This document shows positions 17,516 to 25,858 of a stretch of DNA of 59,480 nt, piece after piece. Numbering within the stretch: position 1 is the stretch's first letter; each line of letters starts with the position of its first letter. Source of the DNA: Alphaproteobacteria bacterium (GTDB lineage Bacteria; Pseudomonadota; Alphaproteobacteria; RF32; CAG-239). The stretch lies in NCBI GenBank assembly GCA_017939155.1, contig JAGAZZ010000040.1:1-59480 (forward strand), written 5' to 3'. Below the pieces are notes generated by a model. That model was not told the origin of the DNA. It worked only from the letters and a program-made list of their open reading frames with translations, and made no database searches. The position numbers were made by a program, and so were the translations under genes.

Positions 17516-19354
17516 ATGATAAATCTTGATAACATCACCGTGCAAATAGCAAATAAAATTCTTTTAGAAAACGCCTCTGCACAAATCCCCGACGGTGAAA
17601 AACTGGGTATCGTTGGTCATAACGGCTGTGGCAAAACCACTCTGTTTAAGGTCTTGGCAGAAAAACACGAGGTCAGCCAAGGTCAGGTCTTTATCCCGCA
17701 AAAGCACTTCAAAGCCTTTGTTGAGCAAGAAATCAAAGCCGAAGACTTGCATAAAACTATCATAAATTATGTGTTGGATAAAGACAAGCGCCTTAAAGCC
17801 TTAAAAGAAAAAGAGCAAACCGCCGCCCCCGAGGAGCTGCCCGAAATATTTGAGCAACTGCGCCTCATAGAAGCCGATTCGGCAGAAGCACGAACAGCAG
17901 AAATCTTAAAAGGCTTAGGCTTTAATCAAGAGGATTTGACCAAGCCTGTCAAAGATTTTTCCGGCGGTTGGCAAATGCGCTTAAATCTGGCAGGCGCCCT
18001 GTTTCAATATTCGGATATTCTGTTTTTAGACGAGCCGACCAATCACTTGGACATAGAAGCGGTGGTATGGTTGGAAAATTATCTCAAAAAATATCGCGGC
18101 ACAATCCTGCTGATTAGCCATGATAGGGATTTTCTAAATGAAATCTGCCAAAGCATTCTCCATTTTGAGGGGCAAAAATTAGCGCTTTATCGCGGCAATT
18201 ATGATAGTTTTGCTAGGCAATACGCTCAAAAGATAGAGCTGGCGGAAAAAGCGCAAAAAAAACAAGATGACCGTCGCGCTCATCTTCAATCTTATGTTGA
18301 TAGGTTTCGCTATAAAGCTTCAAAAGCCCGCCAAGCGCAAAGCCGGATAAAAATGCTTGAAAAAATGCAGGATATTCCCGAAATTGCCCGAGATAAAGCC
18401 AGCCGCTTCATCTTCTCAGACCTCAAACCGTTGCCCTCACCGTTAATCACGGTCGAAAATGCCTCAACCGGTTATAACGGGGTGCCGGTGTTAAAAAAAC
18501 TCAATTTTTGTATCAACCAAGATGACCGTATCGCGCTTTTGGGCAAAAACGGCAACGGTAAATCAACTCTGGTGAAAATGCTCTCCGACCGTCTGCCGCT
18601 TTTAGAGGGGACAATGAAAAAGTCCGGAAAACTCAAAATCGGCTATTTTAACCAAAATCAAGCCGAAGAATTGCCCGAAGAACTAACTCCAACCGAATAT
18701 TTGCAGTCCTTAACCCCTGAAAAGCCAGAAAAAATTATCCGTGCCTATTTAGGCAACTTCGGTTTGGAACAAGAAAAAGCCATAACCAAAATCTCAGCGC
18801 TTTCCGGTGGAGAAAAAACGCGTCTGTTATTTGCCAAAATAAACTTAAACGCGCCCGAATTATTAATTTTTGACGAGCCGACCAACCATTTGGATATGAC
18901 CGGACGCACCGCGCTTGCCGACGCCATAAATGCTTACGCCGGTGCCGTGATTTTAATTTCTCACGATTTTAACCTTCTAAGTCAGGTTGCTGACACCTTG
19001 TGGCTGGTGCATAATCATACCTTAACCGCCTTTGACGGAGACTTGGAAGAGTATCGTCGCTTTTTGCTCTCCAAAAGCGCGCCAAATGAGCGCCAAACGC
19101 ACCCCAAAACAGCGCCAAATGAACGCCAAACACCCCCAAAAAGCAATAAAGATGACCGCATAATTAGGGCAAAACTGCGCGAAATCGAGCGTGATTTGTC
19201 TAAATTGGAAGAAAATAAAGCTGAAATTCTGTCTAAATTTGCTACAGCTTCCGGCAAAGATATTGCTTCATTAAACCAAAAGCTCCACGAAATCGAGCAA
19301 AAAATCCTTGAAACCGAAGAAAATTGGCTGAGTTTAAGCGAAAATATAAAATAA
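17516..19354 (+). CDS. ABC-F family ATPase (Uup/YheS-like ribosome-associated)
   Basis: A 612-residue protein with two ABC domains and no membrane segments. Walker A motifs are GHNGCGKTT and GKNGNGKST. Signature-Walker B blocks are SGGWQMRLNLAGAL...FLDEPTNHLD and SGGEKTRLLFAKI...FDEPTNHLD. The inter-domain linker is basic, and a C-terminal coiled coil of about 60 residues follows. ABC-F proteins act on the ribosome E site to relieve stalling or confer antibiotic protection. Just before the coiled coil, a 33-base unit is duplicated (19078-19143), giving two APNERQTxPK copies. The subfamily assignment (YheS or Uup) is uncertain. Confidence 0.93.
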   Translation: MINLDNITVQIANKILLENASAQIPDGEKLGIVGHNGCGKTTLFKVLAEKHEVSQGQVFIPQKHFKAFVEQEIKAEDLHKTIINYVLDKDKRLKALKEKEQTAAPEELPEIFEQLRLIEADSAEARTAEILKGLGFNQEDLTKPVKDFSGGWQMRLNLAGALFQYSDILFLDEPTNHLDIEAVVWLENYLKKYRGTILLISHDRDFLNEICQSILHFEGQKLALYRGNYDSFARQYAQKIELAEKAQKKQDDRRAHLQSYVDRFRYKASKARQAQSRIKMLEKMQDIPEIARDKASRFIFSDLKPLPSPLITVENASTGYNGVPVLKKLNFCINQDDRIALLGKNGNGKSTLVKMLSDRLPLLEGTMKKSGKLKIGYFNQNQAEELPEELTPTEYLQSLTPEKPEKIIRAYLGNFGLEQEKAITKISALSGGEKTRLLFAKINLNAPELLIFDEPTNHLDMTGRTALADAINAYAGAVILISHDFNLLSQVADTLWLVHNHTLTAFDGDLEEYRRFLLSKSAPNERQTHPKTAPNERQTPPKSNKDDRIIRAKLREIERDLSKLEENKAEILSKFATASGKDIASLNQKLHEIEQKILETEENWLSLSENIK

Positions 19355-19357
19355 TAC

Positions 19358-19385
19358 TTGACAAAAAACGAGTTTGTGCTAAAAT
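19358..19385 (+). promoter_or_regulatory. Sigma-70-type promoter for the 19426 gene
   Basis: TTGACA at 19358-19363 and TAAAAT at 19380-19385 are separated by 16 bases, immediately after the ABC-F stop codon. The leader to the ATG at 19426 is about 35 bases, AT-rich, and has no Shine-Dalgarno. Confidence 0.7.
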
Positions 19386-19425
19386 CTCTCCCGATAACGT
19401 TATTATTAATTTAAATTATTGTTTT

Positions 19426-20274
19426 ATGGAAATTTTTAAAAAAATGCGCCCCAGCCGCTTGTTCAATTTGTCAGCTTGGACAGCAGCAATAAACGGCGAA
19501 AATCTGTTCTGTATTGGAATACTTGGCTGTTGTATTTGGGTGATGACGAGTATGCCTGAAGCCTTTGGAAATCTTTGGGTTGCGCCTGTTTTGCTGGCTG
19601 TGATGTTGACACTCAAAAAAGTCATAATGCCTTATGACTTCTTTGAAATAGAGCTTGAACAAGGCAAGGCTAAAGTCTATGTTTATGAACGATTAGACAA
19701 AATCTTCATTGAAGTTCTGGGCAAAGAAAACTGGGCTATCAAAGCCGATGATTATGACATCAAAAGCAATAATTCCTTTCTTTATCAAAAGGATAATGAC
19801 TGGTTTTATTTTGGCAAACTTCACCCCGAGCCACAACTGTTAGGCAAGGCAATAGGCAACAACGTCTACGCTTACAAAGATTTCACAACCGAGAAATACA
19901 TCACGAGCTTTTTGCAAGATGATGGTTTTCAAAGTATTGATTGTGAACAGTATTTTACCTCTAAAGAGGGGTTATATGTCATCAGCAATGAAAGCCATAT
20001 AACCGACCCTAAAAGCATTTGTTTGCAAAAAAATGCCAAGCCCCAAAAGCTGTTGCATTGGAGCGAAACGTATGTTCTCTTAAAAAATAAAGAAACATAC
20101 ACCTTGTACTCTGCTATGGAAAACAGCGAACAATGCGCTTTGCCTAAGTTTGCCGTCGTATCCCCCGCGGTGGTGGTTCTAAAGGAAAACAACAAAGTGC
20201 TTGTTTTAGCAAGTGAAACGGCAGAACAAGAGCTGCAGGTGCGTATGAGCCTAAAAGACCCGGCTATGGGTTAA
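19426..20274 (+). CDS. Unknown membrane-anchored protein (pair member 1)
   Basis: A 282-residue protein with two N-terminal membrane segments (about residues 26-42 and 47-64) followed by a soluble domain of about 215 residues rich in beta strands and aromatic residues. I recognise no family. The start at MEIFKKM is chosen because the promoter lies between the longer frame's start and this ATG; no ribosome site is present. The next gene (20400) has the same plan, two spans then a similar-sized beta-rich domain containing a DPKS motif, so the two are probably distant paralogs. A strong terminator follows. Confidence 0.75.
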   Translation: MEIFKKMRPSRLFNLSAWTAAINGENLFCIGILGCCIWVMTSMPEAFGNLWVAPVLLAVMLTLKKVIMPYDFFEIELEQGKAKVYVYERLDKIFIEVLGKENWAIKADDYDIKSNNSFLYQKDNDWFYFGKLHPEPQLLGKAIGNNVYAYKDFTTEKYITSFLQDDGFQSIDCEQYFTSKEGLYVISNESHITDPKSICLQKNAKPQKLLHWSETYVLLKNKETYTLYSAMENSEQCALPKFAVVSPAVVVLKENNKVLVLASETAEQELQVRMSLKDPAMG

Positions 20275-20277
20275 TGA

Positions 20278-20314
20278 AAAATCCTCCGCTCGCTTTTGAG
20301 CAGGAGGATTTTTT
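20278..20314 (+). terminator. Terminator after the 19426 gene
   Basis: The hairpin AAAATCCTCC with AGGAGGATTTT, plus an inner GCTC/GAGC extension, is followed by T-rich sequence. Confidence 0.85.
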
Positions 20315-20326
20315 ATATAAAAGAAC

Positions 20327-20355
20327 TTGACAAAAAAATGTTTTTCTCATATATT
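20327..20355 (+). promoter_or_regulatory. Sigma-70-type promoter for the 20400 gene
   Basis: TTGACA (20327-20332), a 17-base spacer, then TATATT (20350-20355). The leader to the ATG at 20400 is about 38 bases, very AT-rich and without a Shine-Dalgarno. Confidence 0.75.
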
Positions 20356-20399
20356 GCCCTCACTAAAAAAATTATTTTATCAATTAAAAAATATTTATT

Positions 20400-21224
20400 A
20401 TGAAAACAAAAAATTTATGGAGATTACAGGAATTAGCTCGCCTCTCGGCTTACCAAAAACTTTTTTTGAGCGTTGAAGACATTTATGTCTGGATAATAAT
20501 CGCTTTATGTGTCTTGGGAATGTGTTTTGCTCATAGTAGTTATATGGCATTTTTTAAGCTTTTTTGCTTTATAATAGGCATAATGCTTATTCGGGAATTT
20601 GTCGTTCTCTGTCATGCTAAAGACAGCTTCGAGCTCCAAAAAGGAGGTGTTTGCTATCAAACCTATGTTCACAAGAGAAAAGGCGGTTTTCTCTTAGAGC
20701 TGGTAGACAAGCAAACTAAGAAAACAACCGTGATGACTGTAAGAGCGTATGAAGCAAAGCTTCTCTCCTCTCAAAAAGGCTTGATGTATTGTCTAAAAGG
20801 GCAAAATGAGTGGTTTTTAACTGACCCGAAGAGTGATGAGCCGGTTAAATTAGGCGTAAGGCTTAAACAAACACTCTTTTCGCCCTCAAAAAACTTGCTC
20901 GCCGTGTTAGATAACGGTTCGGTAAAATACATAGAGGCGGATGAGGTCTATTTTAAGGTAACAACCTGCTTTCTTGAACACCTGACAGAATATGATGATT
21001 ATTTTGTGGTGGAAAATAAAGACAAGTTCAATGTTTACGGCATCTTAAACCAAGAGGCAAAAGAAAAGCCGGTATCCTGCGTTTTAGTTCAGGCGAAGGC
21101 CTTGGCTGCCCGTAATAACGAAAAAGCAATAGCTTTATACGGCAATAACAGCGGTGAGTATGAGCTTATAGGTTGGCGCCAAGCTCTATCTCCTTTAGAC
21201 GATAAAGAAATCTCTATGCTTTAA
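20400..21224 (+). CDS. Unknown membrane-anchored protein (pair member 2)
   Basis: A 274-residue protein with two membrane segments (about residues 29-45 and 50-68) and a soluble beta-rich domain of about 200 residues. It is not recognised. Its layout matches the preceding gene, and both have their own TTGACA promoter, an AT-rich leader without a Shine-Dalgarno, and their own terminator, as would follow from duplication of a whole transcription unit. The last codons and the TAA stop lie inside the terminator stem, so translating ribosomes could interfere with terminator folding. Confidence 0.75.
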   Translation: MKTKNLWRLQELARLSAYQKLFLSVEDIYVWIIIALCVLGMCFAHSSYMAFFKLFCFIIGIMLIREFVVLCHAKDSFELQKGGVCYQTYVHKRKGGFLLELVDKQTKKTTVMTVRAYEAKLLSSQKGLMYCLKGQNEWFLTDPKSDEPVKLGVRLKQTLFSPSKNLLAVLDNGSVKYIEADEVYFKVTTCFLEHLTEYDDYFVVENKDKFNVYGILNQEAKEKPVSCVLVQAKALAARNNEKAIALYGNNSGEYELIGWRQALSPLDDKEISML

Positions 21225-21240
21225 GCATAGAGATTTTTTT
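21209..21240 (+). terminator. Terminator overlapping the end of the 20400 gene
   Basis: AATCTCTATGCTT pairs with AAGCATAGAGATT around the stop codon (TAA at 21222-21224), and a T-run follows. Confidence 0.85.
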
Positions 21241-21320
21241 AATAAGGCAGAAAAAAATCTCAGCTTTGGAAATTGTCCCAAAAATTGAACTATTCACTTG
21301 AGCCGAGAATTTTTATAAGG

Positions 21321-22193
21321 CTAGTTTTTCAAGCTGTCAATTTTATTTTGAAAGTCTTGCAAACTTCTGCCGTAAAAAGCTTCACCGTTAATCAAAATCA
21401 TCGGGACGCCGTTAATGCCGAGCATTTGCGACAAACCGTCAATATCTTGCGACCCGCGGCGGATTTTCTTATCGTTCATTAATTTTTTGATTTCTTCAAC
21501 ATCAAGCCCTTCGTCAACCAAAATTTGGTTAATCGTTTCTTCGTTCAACTGCGGCAAAGTCATCAAGCCTTCATAAACTTCCACAAATTTGCCTTTTTCG
21601 GCCGCAGCCATTGCCGCTGTTGCCGCATAGTTGGAATGTTCGCTGATGAAATAAAGCGGGTTAAACACAAATTTAACATCAGGATTGTTTTTAATCAATT
21701 GCGCAACAATCGGTGCTAAAGCTTTGCAATGCCCGCAGGCAAAGTCAAAAAATTCAGCTACAACCACTTTCGCCTCAGTCGGACCAACAAAGGGTGCCGC
21801 TTCGCTCTTGGTGATTTTGTCCCAGTTATCAATAAAAATCTGGTTTTCAGAAACTTTTTCTTCAACTGCTTTTTCTTTAAGCTCATTGGCTTTTTGCGCT
21901 ATCATCTCAATTCTGTTGTTCACAGCCTCATCTGTCAGAGCCTGAATTTTTTTATTAAGCTCATCGTCGGCAGGTGTCACAAAGTTTTTAATCGTTTCGC
22001 CAAAATTATCGCTTTTTGCAATTTGTTCTAAGATTTCTTTAGGGTGGCTTTCAATATATTTGGCAATGGCTGTGTTAAGTTTAGCTTGCTCTTTTGCCTG
22101 TTTTTGCGGGCAATTATTATCCAGATAAATCACGGCTCCCGCACCGATAGAGCCTAATAGGATAACCGCCAACATTTTAAGTAAAGTTTTCAT
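21321..22193 (-). CDS. DsbA/Com1-like periplasmic thiol oxidoreductase (CGHC)
   Basis: A 290-residue exported protein with an N-terminal signal or anchor segment (residues 7-24), a charged helical linker of about 100 residues, then a thioredoxin-fold DsbA domain. FFDFACGHCKALAP holds the active-site CGHC at 153-156, and GINGVPMILING holds the cis-proline. Such proteins oxidise or isomerise disulfides in the periplasm; the long helical N-terminal part resembles Com1/BdbD-like proteins of alphaproteobacteria. I chose the MKTLLK start with GGGAG eleven bases upstream. A related gene lies immediately upstream on the same strand. Confidence 0.88.
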   Translation of the reverse strand: MKTLLKMLAVILLGSIGAGAVIYLDNNCPQKQAKEQAKLNTAIAKYIESHPKEILEQIAKSDNFGETIKNFVTPADDELNKKIQALTDEAVNNRIEMIAQKANELKEKAVEEKVSENQIFIDNWDKITKSEAAPFVGPTEAKVVVAEFFDFACGHCKALAPIVAQLIKNNPDVKFVFNPLYFISEHSNYAATAAMAAAEKGKFVEVYEGLMTLPQLNEETINQILVDEGLDVEEIKKLMNDKKIRRGSQDIDGLSQMLGINGVPMILINGEAFYGRSLQDFQNKIDSLKN

Positions 22194-22276
22194 CAATTTA
22201 ATTCTCCCATAGTTTTTTTTGAACAACATCAGTTTAACTGCTTCTGTAATTTTTGCAATAGCTTTTTAAAACAAGC

Positions 22277-22305
22277 CTAAAAAAAGGAGCCCCGAAAGGC
22301 TCCTT
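22277..22305 (-). terminator. Terminator of the 22324-23064 DsbA-like gene
   Basis: Hairpin AAGGAGCC/GGCTCCTT (22284-22305), with T-run on the minus strand. Confidence 0.85.
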
Positions 22306-22323
22306 AAAACCAGTCAAACAAAA

Positions 22324-23064
22324 CTATTTAGCATTGTCGATAGCGTTTTGAATAGGACCTTGTTCAATAGCTTGTAAAGGTTCGCCATTGATAATCAAAG
22401 TCGGAACGCCACGGATGCTGACTTTTTGAGAAAGAGTTGTAATATCATCCAAAGCTTCTTTTACTTCTTTGCTTTCCATGATTTCTTTTGTCTTGGCAAC
22501 ATCCAAACCGGCAGACTTGATAACTTCGTCGATAACAGCCGGAGTAATCTGACCGTTATGAGTGAGCAAAGCTTCATAAACTTCCAAGAATTTGCCTTGC
22601 TTGTAAGCGGCCATAGCAGCCTTAGCAGTCGGCAAAGAGCCAAGGAAAGTAACCGGCTTGAAGACAAATTTAACATCCGGATTAGCTTTGATAACTTTCA
22701 TCATTTCCGGAGCTAAACGTTTGCAGTAACCGCAGTTGAAATCAAAAAATTCAACAATCGTTACTTTAGCGTTTTTCGGTCCGACGAAAGGAGAGTTATC
22801 AGCATTGTTGAGTTCTTTGATGTTTGCTTTGTAGCTTTCGGCAATACGTTTTTGAGCTTCAATTTGTTCTTGCTGTTCAGCTAAAACCAAAGCTTCACGC
22901 ACCTTAAGCGGATTGTTCATCAAATAGTCTTCAATAGCCTGATTCATATTCTGGCTACCGGCAGTCGCAGAACCTTTGCCGGCAACAACAGAAGCAAGCG
23001 CAACCGAAACGACAACGCTCGCGATAACCGAAATCAATACAGTGATAATATTGTCTTTGTGCAT
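22324..23064 (-). CDS. DsbA/Com1-like periplasmic thiol oxidoreductase (CGYC)
   Basis: A 246-residue paralog of the downstream gene. It has an N-terminal anchor (residues 6-28), a shorter helical linker, and a DsbA domain with CGYC at 111-114 (FFDFNCGYCKRLAP) and SIRGVPTLIING at the cis-proline. I start at MHKDNII because AGGATGAG lies just upstream; the ATG three codons earlier overlaps that site. It has its own terminator, so the two oxidoreductases are expressed separately. The different central dipeptides (GH against GY) suggest different redox potentials or partners. Confidence 0.9.
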   Translation of the reverse strand: MHKDNIITVLISVIASVVVSVALASVVAGKGSATAGSQNMNQAIEDYLMNNPLKVREALVLAEQQEQIEAQKRIAESYKANIKELNNADNSPFVGPKNAKVTIVEFFDFNCGYCKRLAPEMMKVIKANPDVKFVFKPVTFLGSLPTAKAAMAAYKQGKFLEVYEALLTHNGQITPAVIDEVIKSAGLDVAKTKEIMESKEVKEALDDITTLSQKVSIRGVPTLIINGEPLQAIEQGPIQNAIDNAK

Positions 23065-23232
23065 AATTCTCATCCTATAAAATTAATGTTATATAACCCC
23101 TAAAAATTACCGTATAAAAAAATAATTGCAAGCCTAAAATAAAAATATGTTGACAAAGTGTATAAATTTTAAAATCATAGAAATAGAAACAGAAAAATTC
23201 AGATATATTTCAGTTAAGAGGGATAAACATAA

Positions 23233-23892
23233 ATGTTTAACGTCAAAATTTCATTATTTGCCCGCACCAGAGAACTCGAGCATATTATAGACCGCCTGCA
23301 TGATAAAATTATTGAAATGACAATGGTTTTTAAAGAAGCCGTTGATATTTACTTAAAAGAGCGCCGGAGCGAAAATTATCGCCAGACCAGTAAAAAAATC
23401 AAACAAATCGAACACGATTCGGATAAACTCCGCCGTGAGATAGAAAGCCGCCTTTATGAGCAAAACCTTATTCCCGATATGCGCGGTAATATCCTGCAAT
23501 TAGTAGAAAATCTTGACAGGGTTATCAATCTTTTTGATGAGGTGGCGCATAAGTTTTATATCGAACAGCCGGATATTCCCGAATGTTATTATGAACAGCT
23601 CCAGACACTTGTCCAGCAGGTTTCTGATTGTGCGGAAAATATGGCAATTTCCTCGCGTGCCTTTTTTAGGGATTTGGTCACCTTGCGCGATTACTCCAAA
23701 AAAGTATATCTGCTTGAACACCAAAGCGATAAAACTTCTGCCAAATTAAGAAAAGCGGTGTTCGATTCTGAGCTCGAGCTTGCCCGTAAAATACAAATAA
23801 ACACTTTTGTTGAAGAAGTTGCCGATATTGCTGACTTAGCAGAAGATTGTATTGACGCTTTATTGATTTTTGCTATTAAACGGGAAATTTAG
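23233..23892 (+). CDS. DUF47/PhoU-like accessory protein of the Pit transporter
   Basis: A 219-residue all-helical protein of the PhoU_div/DUF47 family, usually encoded beside Pit phosphate transporters and thought to modulate them. Landmarks are the N-terminal LFARTRELEHIIDRLHDKI, the central KIKQIEHDSDKLRREIE with paired acidic residues typical of PhoU-like metal sites, and VEEVADIADLAEDCIDAL near the end. A GAGGG ribosome site precedes the start. A TTGACA lies at 23150-23155, but I see no convincing -10. The pit gene starts three bases after its stop. Confidence 0.9.
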   Translation: MFNVKISLFARTRELEHIIDRLHDKIIEMTMVFKEAVDIYLKERRSENYRQTSKKIKQIEHDSDKLRREIESRLYEQNLIPDMRGNILQLVENLDRVINLFDEVAHKFYIEQPDIPECYYEQLQTLVQQVSDCAENMAISSRAFFRDLVTLRDYSKKVYLLEHQSDKTSAKLRKAVFDSELELARKIQINTFVEEVADIADLAEDCIDALLIFAIKREI

Positions 23893-23895
23893 CTG

Positions 23896-24948
23896 ATGTT
23901 TACATATCTCTTTTTTCTTTCCAGTGGTTTATTTCTAGGCTGGTCGTTAGGTGCAAATGACGCCTCAAACATTTTCGGCACGGCCGTCGGGACAAAAATG
24001 CTCCGTTTCGGTTTTGCAGCATTGATTGCTAGCGTGTTTATCGTCTTAGGCTCGGTCATAAGCGGGCAAAACACTGCGGATACCTTAAATACCTTAGGTG
24101 GAATTGATACGCTTCCGGCGGCGTTTTCCGTGTCGTTATCCTCAGCGCTTGCCGTGGTTTTGATGTTAAAATCTGGTATCAGCGTTTCCATCTCGCAGGC
24201 TATTGTCGGCGGTATTGTCGGCTGGAACGTTTACACCAGCAATAAAACCGATACTGAAACGCTTGCTAATATATGTGCCTCATGGGTCTTCTGCCCGATA
24301 ATCTCCGGCTTGATTGCTGTCGGTTTGTATCTTATTGTCAAAAAAATTATGCACCACAGCAAAATTCATATTTTATGGCAAGACTGGATAATTCGTTTGG
24401 GGATGATTTTAACCACGGCTCTGGGTGGGTATGCCTTGGGTGCAAATAATATGGCTAACGTTGTCGGCGTCTTTGTTGATTCTTGTATCTTTACGCCGTT
24501 TAAACTCGGGCGTTTTTATACCCTAAGCGGGGTGCAGGTCTTGTTTTTATTAGGTTCGTTGGCCGCTTGCGTGGGCGTGTTTACATATTCCAAAAAAGCC
24601 ATTAAAAACGTTGGTAAAAATGTTCTCTCATTTTCGCCTGTCGTCGCGTGGATTGTGATTTTGTCGCAGTCTTTAGTGTTAATTCTGTTTTCATCGCAAA
24701 AATTAGAGAACTTTCTCATCTCGCTTGATTTGCCGCCATTGCCGGCTGTTCCGGTTTCAAGCACACAGGCGGTGATTGGCGCCATTGTCGGTATCGGACT
24801 TGCCAAAGGCGGGAAAGGCATTAAATGGAGCTTGGTGTTAAAATTAATGTCCGGCTGGGTCGCTTCTCCGCTGATAGCATTTGTTTTAAGCTATGTCACG
24901 TTATCATTTATGGAAAACGTGTTCCGCCAACCGGTCGTTTTGCCTTAA
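23896..24948 (+). CDS. pit: PiT family inorganic phosphate transporter
   Basis: A 350-residue inner-membrane permease of the PiT family (low-affinity phosphate or metal-phosphate symport). The family's duplicated signature is visible as LGANDASNIFGTAVG (residues 18-32) and ALGANNMANVVGVFV in the second half; a PVSSTQAVIGAIVG motif follows. It has about ten membrane spans. It is translated directly after the DUF47 gene, forming the usual two-gene phosphate uptake unit. No Pho-box-like sequence was recognised upstream. Confidence 0.94.
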   Translation: MFTYLFFLSSGLFLGWSLGANDASNIFGTAVGTKMLRFGFAALIASVFIVLGSVISGQNTADTLNTLGGIDTLPAAFSVSLSSALAVVLMLKSGISVSISQAIVGGIVGWNVYTSNKTDTETLANICASWVFCPIISGLIAVGLYLIVKKIMHHSKIHILWQDWIIRLGMILTTALGGYALGANNMANVVGVFVDSCIFTPFKLGRFYTLSGVQVLFLLGSLAACVGVFTYSKKAIKNVGKNVLSFSPVVAWIVILSQSLVLILFSSQKLENFLISLDLPPLPAVPVSSTQAVIGAIVGIGLAKGGKGIKWSLVLKLMSGWVASPLIAFVLSYVTLSFMENVFRQPVVLP

Positions 24949-24952
24949 TATT

Positions 24953-25858
24953 CTATTCTCGTGTTGAACCGTGAAGAGAGGGGGCAACATTGCTCTCTCT
25001 CTTTGCGGTACGTTCATCAGAGACAGGCTTAAAGCTGACGGCATAAACCTTGCTGCCGTCGCTCATCTCGTGGTCAACGCCGTGCGTTTCGTATGTCACA
25101 AGACCGCGTTTGGCCATAACATCCAAATAGCGATAAGTTGTTTTATCTCTTAATTCAGCGTGCCACTCGCCGCCGAGTTCTTTAACCCGACGCATGGTTT
25201 CAGCAAACAATTTACCTGATGAGGCGTTTTTATCTTTGCGATATTCCGGCAAAACCGCCATATCATAAATATGCTTTTTATCCTTGTCATATAAACAATA
25301 GCCGACAACGCCCTTATATTCGTCGACAAGCACCAAGCCGGATGGTCTGTCCGGCATCATCAAAGCCTGGTCGCCCTCTGGGAAACATTGCTCGGAAACT
25401 TTGTCCATCTCCTCTTCGTCCAAAAAGCAAATATCGCGGATAAAGCGCTTGCTTTCCGCCGTCTTGTCAAGCTCTGCGGCGTGTTTGTTTTCACAAAGTA
25501 AAACCTGCTGTCCTTTCGCGTCGCTGTATTTATCGCCATAAGCTTGAGGCAACGGAATGCTCTCTGTTGGGGCATATTTGGAAATATCCGCATCTTGATA
25601 CCCCACGCCAATCGTTATTTTGCGGCAATTGGCTTCAGTTGTCAGATATTTGCCGACCATATCATAAATTTTGTTCACCACCGGGTTTTTCTCATAATCG
25701 CCGATAGCTTCAATGTTATCAAAACAAACGTCGCGATATTTCCCCTCGCTGTTTTCCCAAACCCAACTGCCGGAAATAATCCGTCCGTCTTTGTTTTCAA
25801 TCACAAAAAGTTGGGAGTACGGGTCTTTGATGGTTGAGATGGCGCAAGTTTTGCCCAC
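24953..25858 (-). pseudogene. C-terminal half of a frame-disrupted gene: CCQ domain plus GNAT-like domain
   Basis: Only a GTG without ribosome site could start this frame. The frame stays open upstream to about 25911 and encodes GYTDCCQHFNGVGKTCAI, then a domain with GRIISGSWVWEN and DNIEAIGD. That upstream peptide is out of frame with the 25801-27429 gene but continues its sense: adding one T to the T6 run (plus-strand A6 at 25894-25899) joins the two into one protein of about 840 residues. The end resembles an acetyltransferase (GNAT) fold: HIYDMAVLPEYRKDK, then YLDVMAKRGLV. Either a real mutation, an assembly error or recoding separates the halves. Confidence 0.7.
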
